This document shows, one piece after another, positions 60,241-64,000 of a stretch of 64,000 nucleotides of DNA; position 1 is the first letter of the stretch, and the number at the start of each line of letters is the position of its first letter. Position numbers and translations under genes: made by a program. The DNA is from Streptomyces sp. HNM0575 (GTDB taxonomy: Bacteria > Actinomycetota > Actinomycetes > Streptomycetales > Streptomycetaceae), in the NCBI RefSeq assembly GCF_012726265.1, contig NZ_JAASAG010000003.1, positions 236,522 through 300,521 on the forward strand. Direction: 5' to 3'. The notes beneath the pieces are model-generated. The model saw only the letters and a program-made list of their open reading frames with translations, had not been told where the DNA came from and ran no database searches.

Positions 60241-61136
60241 GGCACGGAGCACGCACGGCACGCACATCCCGTGTCGCCCGCGCCACGACGGACGCGGCGG
60301 ACACCGCGGACGCGGCCGACACCGCGATCGCGCCGGACACGACGGACGTGGCAGACACGGCGTACGCGCCGGACACGGCACGGGAGGGATCCGGCGGGCC
60401 CGCGCGTCCCGGCCGGACCGCCCTGTACGACTGCCTGGTGACGCACGTACGGACCCGGCCGCTGCGCCACACCGTGCGGCACCGCACCTACATGTGGCTC
60501 GTCGACGTGGACCGGCCGCCGCGGCTGCCGCGCCCCCTGCGTCCCCTCGCACGCTTCGAGAGCCGCGACCACTTCGGCGGCACGGCACCCACGATCCGCG
60601 CCGGCCTGGAACGCTTCCTCGCCGCGCGCGGCGTCGACCGGCCCGCCGGGCAGGTGCTGATGCTCACCAACGCCCGCGTGTTCGGCCACGTCTTCAATCC
60701 GCTGACCCTCTACTGGTGCCACGACGCGGACGGCGAGCAGATCTGCGTCGTGGCCGAGGTGCACAACACCTACGGCGGGCGCCACTGCTATCTGCTGCAT
60801 CCGGACGGCGCCCAAGTGGCCACCGCCGTCAAGGAGTTCTACGTCTCCCCGTTCTTCCCCGTCGACGGGGCGTACCGGATGCGGCTGCCGCGCCCCGGCG
60901 CGGGACTGCACCTCTCCGTCCACCTCGAACGGGCCGGAGAGCGGCCGTTCACCGCGACGCTGCGCGGCCGGCGCAGGGCGGCGACCACACCGGCGCTGCT
61001 GCGCGCCGCCCTGCGGCACCCCTGGCCGACGGCCGCCGTCACCGCCGCGATCAGGCTGCACGGCGTCCGGCTCTTCCTCCGCGGCCTGCCCGTACGTCCC
61101 CGTCCCCGCCACCGGATCCAGAGAGGCCTGGAGTGA
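60237..61136 (+). CDS. DUF1365 family protein (Rv0448c-like)
   Basis: A 299-residue member of DUF1365, which accompanies cyclopropane-synthase-type genes in many bacteria. The domain (about 60-299) contains LVTHVRTRPLRHTVRHRTYM, LMLTNARVFGHVFNPLTLYW, VVAEVHNTYGGRHCYLLHPD and KEFYVSPFFPVDGAYRMRL. The first 60 residues are an unusual repeat of DTA-like units (DAADTADAADTAIAPDTTD). GTG at 60237 overlaps the FAD gene stop. Function unknown, probably auxiliary to lipid methylation. Confidence 0.83.
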   Translation: MRHGARTARTSRVARATTDAADTADAADTAIAPDTTDVADTAYAPDTAREGSGGPARPGRTALYDCLVTHVRTRPLRHTVRHRTYMWLVDVDRPPRLPRPLRPLARFESRDHFGGTAPTIRAGLERFLAARGVDRPAGQVLMLTNARVFGHVFNPLTLYWCHDADGEQICVVAEVHNTYGGRHCYLLHPDGAQVATAVKEFYVSPFFPVDGAYRMRLPRPGAGLHLSVHLERAGERPFTATLRGRRRAATTPALLRAALRHPWPTAAVTAAIRLHGVRLFLRGLPVRPRPRHRIQRGLE

Positions 61137-62545
61137 GTCCGCACACGCAATCACAGTCCGAGCACCACGCCGCGGTGGATCCACGGCGCTGGCCCGACGT
61201 CGCACGCACTCCACGGCGCGCGCCGCTGCGCACGGCCGTCGCCGCGCATCTCGTGCGCCGCGCCCTGGCACGGCTGCCGCTCGACGTGCGCACGCCCGAC
61301 GGGCGGCACCTCGGCCGGGGCGGCCCGCTGCTTCAACTCCGTGCCCCCGACCGCTTCTTCGCGAGAATCGGACGTCACGGCCTGATCGGCTTCGGAGAGT
61401 CGTACATGGCCGAGGAGTGGGACGCGCCCGATCCGGCCGCCGTGCTCACCGTCATCGCCGGACACGTCACCGAACTCGTGCCGCGGCCGGTCCAGCGGCT
61501 GCGGGCCCTGTGGGCCGCGCGGCAGCCCGCGAAGGCCCGCAACACCGAGACGCACTCCCGCGAGAACATCCACCACCACTACGACCTGTCCAACGAACTC
61601 TTCGCCCTCTTCCTCGACGCCACCCTCACCTACTCCTCGGCGCTCTTCGGTGAACTGCCCGCCGAATGGGACGACTTGGCGGCGGCCCAGCAGCGCAAGA
61701 CCGACCGCCTCCTCGACCTGGCCGGAGTCGGTCCCGGCACCCGGCTGCTGGAGATAGGCACCGGCTGGGGCGAACTGGCGCTGCGCGCCGCGGCCCGTGG
61801 CGCGCACGTCGTGACGGCGACCCTCTCCGAGGAGCAGCTGAAGCTGGCGCGCGAGCGCGTGCGGGCCGCCGGACACGAGGACCGCGTGACGCTGCTGCTG
61901 CGCGACTACCGGCAGCTGACGGGCACGTACGACGCCGTTGTCAGCGTCGAGATGATCGAAGCGGTGGGCGCGGAGTTCTGGCCGGGCTACTTCCGCTGCC
62001 TGGACCGGCTGCTGGCGCCCGGCGGACGGGCCGCCCTCCAGGCCATCACCATGCCGCACGAGCGGATGCTGGCCACCCGGAACACCCATACGTGGATCCA
62101 GAAGTACATCTTCCCCGGCGGGCTGCTGCCGTCCATCGAAGCGATCGAGCAGACCGCCGGGGACGCCACCGCGCTGCGGGTGACCCGGCAGTACGGATTC
62201 GGGCGGCACTACGCGGAGACGCTGCGCCTGTGGCGCGAACGCTTCGCCGAACGCGCCCCCGAGGCGGCCGCGCTCGGGTTCGACGCGACGTTCCGGAGGA
62301 TGTGGAACTTCTATCTCGCCTACTCGGAGGCGGGCTTCCGCGCCGGATATCTCGACGTCAGGCAGGTGCTGCTCACCCGGCCCGCAGAGGACGCCGCCAC
62401 CGAGATCACCACCACCAGCGGCGGCCCCACGGACGCCGAGCCCGCCGACAACCAGCCTGCCGACAGCGAGCCCGCCGACAGCGAGCCCGCCGACAACGAG
62501 CCCGGCGAGGACGGCCCCGAGACCGACGAGGAGAGCCCCGTATGA
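61133..62545 (+). CDS. Cyclopropane-fatty-acid-synthase-type SAM methyltransferase (UfaA1-like)
   Basis: SAM-dependent lipid methyltransferase of 470 residues, acting on unsaturated acyl chains. The family signature is HSRENIHHHYDLSNELFALF (near 155), TYSSALFGELP, LLEIGTGWGELALRAAARG and VSVEMIEAVGAEFWPGYF, IQKYIFPGGLLPSIEAIE. The Cys of the usual YSCAYF motif is Ser here. About 40 C-terminal residues form a PADSEPADNEP repeat. Start GTG at 61133, overlapping DUF1365. Resembles Rv0447c (UfaA1) of the SigK locus in sequence and place. Confidence 0.85.
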   Translation: MSPHTQSQSEHHAAVDPRRWPDVARTPRRAPLRTAVAAHLVRRALARLPLDVRTPDGRHLGRGGPLLQLRAPDRFFARIGRHGLIGFGESYMAEEWDAPDPAAVLTVIAGHVTELVPRPVQRLRALWAARQPAKARNTETHSRENIHHHYDLSNELFALFLDATLTYSSALFGELPAEWDDLAAAQQRKTDRLLDLAGVGPGTRLLEIGTGWGELALRAAARGAHVVTATLSEEQLKLARERVRAAGHEDRVTLLLRDYRQLTGTYDAVVSVEMIEAVGAEFWPGYFRCLDRLLAPGGRAALQAITMPHERMLATRNTHTWIQKYIFPGGLLPSIEAIEQTAGDATALRVTRQYGFGRHYAETLRLWRERFAERAPEAAALGFDATFRRMWNFYLAYSEAGFRAGYLDVRQVLLTRPAEDAATEITTTSGGPTDAEPADNQPADSEPADSEPADNEPGEDGPETDEESPV

Positions 62546-63825
62546 ACACCGGAGGTGCCGCACGGCGTCTCGCGCCCCTGCTCCAGGAACTGCTCGGCAG
62601 CCCCCTGCCCGTACGGCTGCGGACCTGGGACGGCAGCGAGACGGCCCCCGGCGACTCGGCCGAGGACGCACCGGTGCTGGTGCTCCGCTCCCGCCGCGCG
62701 CTGCGCAGACTGCTGTGGCAGCCCGGCGAACTCGGCCTGGCCGAGGCGTACATCACCAGGGACATCGACGTCGAGGGAGACCTCGCCGACGGGCTGCGCA
62801 CCGTGTGGCGCGCGGTGCGCAGTGGCGGCCTGCGCCCACCGCGCACCGGCGCCCGCGAGCGTGCGCGTGCGCTGGGAGTGCTGCTGCGGCTGGGCGCCGT
62901 GGGTCCCCGCCCGCCCGCGCCGGCGCTGCGCGCCCGTCCCACCGGACGGCTGCACAGCCGCGCCCGCGACCGCGCGGCCGTCGCCCATCACTACGACCTG
63001 TCCAACGACTTCTACGGCCTGCTCCTCGACGAGTCGATGGCGTACTCCTGCGGCTACTGGCGCCGCCCCGAGGATCCGGACTACTCGCTGGCCGACGCAC
63101 AGCACGACAAGCTCGAACTCGTCTGCCGCAAGCTCGGCCTGCACCCCGGCGCCCGGCTGCTCGACGTCGGCTGCGGCTGGGGCTCGCTCGCGCTGCACGC
63201 CGCCAGGCACCACAAGGCGCGGGTTACCGCTGTGACGCTCGCGCGGGAACAGGCCGCGGCCGTCACCCGCCGGGTCGAGGAGGAGGGCCTGGAGGAACTG
63301 GTCGACGTGCGGTTGCGGGACTACCGCGACATCGAGGCGGGGACCTACGACGCGGTGGGCTGCATCGAGATGGGCGAGCACGTCGGGGACGCGCAGTACC
63401 CGGCGTTCGCCGCGGCGCTGCGCGACAGGCTCCGCCCGCAAGGACGGCTGCTCCTCCAGCAGATGTCGCGAGGCCGGAACGCGCCCGGCGGCGGTGCCTT
63501 CATCGAGACCTACATCGCCCCCGACATGCACATGCGGCCGCTCGGTGAGACGGTCTCGCTGCTGGAGGGTGCCGGTCTGGAGGTGCGCGGCGTGGAATCG
63601 CTCCGCGAGGACTACGTCCGTACGGTCGCGGCATGGCGGCGCACCCTGGAGGAGCGGCGGCCCGAGGTGACGGCGCTGATCGGGGAGGAAGCCGCGCGGG
63701 TGTGGCGCCTGTATCTGGCGGGCGGGATGCTCGCCTTCGAGGAGGGACGCATGGGCGTGGACCAGATCCTCGCCGTACGGCCGGACGCGGACGGCAGCAG
63801 CGGAATGCCGGGCGGCGGACGGTGA
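62542..63825 (+). CDS. Second cyclopropane-fatty-acid-synthase-type SAM methyltransferase
   Basis: A diverged paralogue of 427 residues. Signature: AVAHHYDLSNDFYGLLLDES (near 155), MAYSCGYWRRPEDPDYSLAD with the active-site Cys retained, LLDVGCGWGSLALHAARHHK, VGCIEMGEHVGDAQYPAFA and the tail RVWRLYLAGGMLAFEEGRMG. ATGA overlap joins it to the first methyltransferase. Having two different methyltransferases in tandem suggests sequential or alternative chain modification (cyclopropane against methylene/methyl branch). Substrate unproved. Confidence 0.85.
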   Translation: MNTGGAARRLAPLLQELLGSPLPVRLRTWDGSETAPGDSAEDAPVLVLRSRRALRRLLWQPGELGLAEAYITRDIDVEGDLADGLRTVWRAVRSGGLRPPRTGARERARALGVLLRLGAVGPRPPAPALRARPTGRLHSRARDRAAVAHHYDLSNDFYGLLLDESMAYSCGYWRRPEDPDYSLADAQHDKLELVCRKLGLHPGARLLDVGCGWGSLALHAARHHKARVTAVTLAREQAAAVTRRVEEEGLEELVDVRLRDYRDIEAGTYDAVGCIEMGEHVGDAQYPAFAAALRDRLRPQGRLLLQQMSRGRNAPGGGAFIETYIAPDMHMRPLGETVSLLEGAGLEVRGVESLREDYVRTVAAWRRTLEERRPEVTALIGEEAARVWRLYLAGGMLAFEEGRMGVDQILAVRPDADGSSGMPGGGR

Positions 63826-64000
63826 ACGGCTTCCCCTGGGGCACGTTCGGCGTCAACCTCGCCGTGAGCGCGGGCGCCGCCCTCGCCGTCATGCTCGTCA
63901 CCTTCGCGGTGGCGCTCGCCAAGGGCGTGCACCGCGTCGTCGACGTCGCGTGGGGGCTGGGATTCACCGCCGTCGCCGCGGTCACCTTCGCCGTCTCGGG
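63822..64000 (+). CDS. DUF1295 membrane protein, partial (Rv0446c-like)
   Basis: First 59 codons of a gene cut by the window edge. GTG at 63822 overlaps the previous stop. VNLAVSAGAALAVMLVTFAV and HRVVDVAWGLGFTAVAAVTF are the opening helices of DUF1295/steroid-5-alpha-reductase-like proteins; the VVDVAWGLGF motif is typical. Its position after the methyltransferases matches Rv0446c in the mycobacterial SigK locus. Confidence 0.75.
   Translation, partial: MNGFPWGTFGVNLAVSAGAALAVMLVTFAVALAKGVHRVVDVAWGLGFTAVAAVTFAVS

Overview
The window is high-GC DNA, with GTG starts, dense ATGA/GTGA stop-start overlaps and gene families typical of streptomycetes: an ANTAR regulator, a SigB-type sigma factor, streptogrisin-like protease, DUF5107 and YrhK proteins, and ABC sugar importers without their own ATPase. 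It looks like a chromosomal segment of a Streptomyces or close relative. I see no rRNA, tRNA, CRISPR array, insertion sequence or prophage. I support 54 coding regions, the last cut by the window edge, plus three gene relics at the left edge.

Left part (1-18067): frameshifted remains of a sugar ABC locus; a TetR regulator with a tandem-fused 3-hydroxyacyl-CoA dehydrogenase; a HEAT-repeat gene with a TTA codon; a GNAT, a PPOX-type flavin/F420 protein, a radical SAM gene under a LexA-like box and an SRPBCC protein; a drug-efflux MFS protein carrying three C-terminal CnaB-like repeats; a tightly coupled five-gene operon of four unrelated peptidases (M55, M20, S9, S66) plus a DinB protein; and a divergent kinase/phosphopantetheinyl transferase pair separated by a 14-bp inverted repeat.

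Middle part (18068-43039): a DUF5107 protein, a DeoR repressor with three repeated putative operators, and a polyol-type ABC importer with a zinc alcohol dehydrogenase, closed by a strong terminator; then small enzymes, a PAP2-diacylglycerol kinase fusion, a baeRF-type protein overlapping a DUF2795 gene, a PoxB-like thiamine enzyme with a lysine-rich tail, a SigB-family sigma factor with a His-Asp tail, PAS/GAF and GAF-ANTAR regulators, an aminotransferase-fold protein without its lysine, two metallo-beta-lactamase-fold hydrolases and a DedA protein.

Right part (43040-64000): a holin-like/phosphodiesterase fusion, a fatty acid desaturase, YrhK and PHP proteins; a LacI-controlled importer with a GH130 enzyme, presumably for beta-mannosides, with a likely operator; a pterin dehydratase, a secreted serine protease and an array of 15-bp repeats; finally a fasciclin lipoprotein and a membrane sulfite-oxidase-like protein beside an operon of FAD oxidoreductase, DUF1365, two cyclopropane-synthase-type methyltransferases and DUF1295. 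That order matches the mycobacterial SigK locus, so a sigma/anti-sigma pair may lie just past the right edge.
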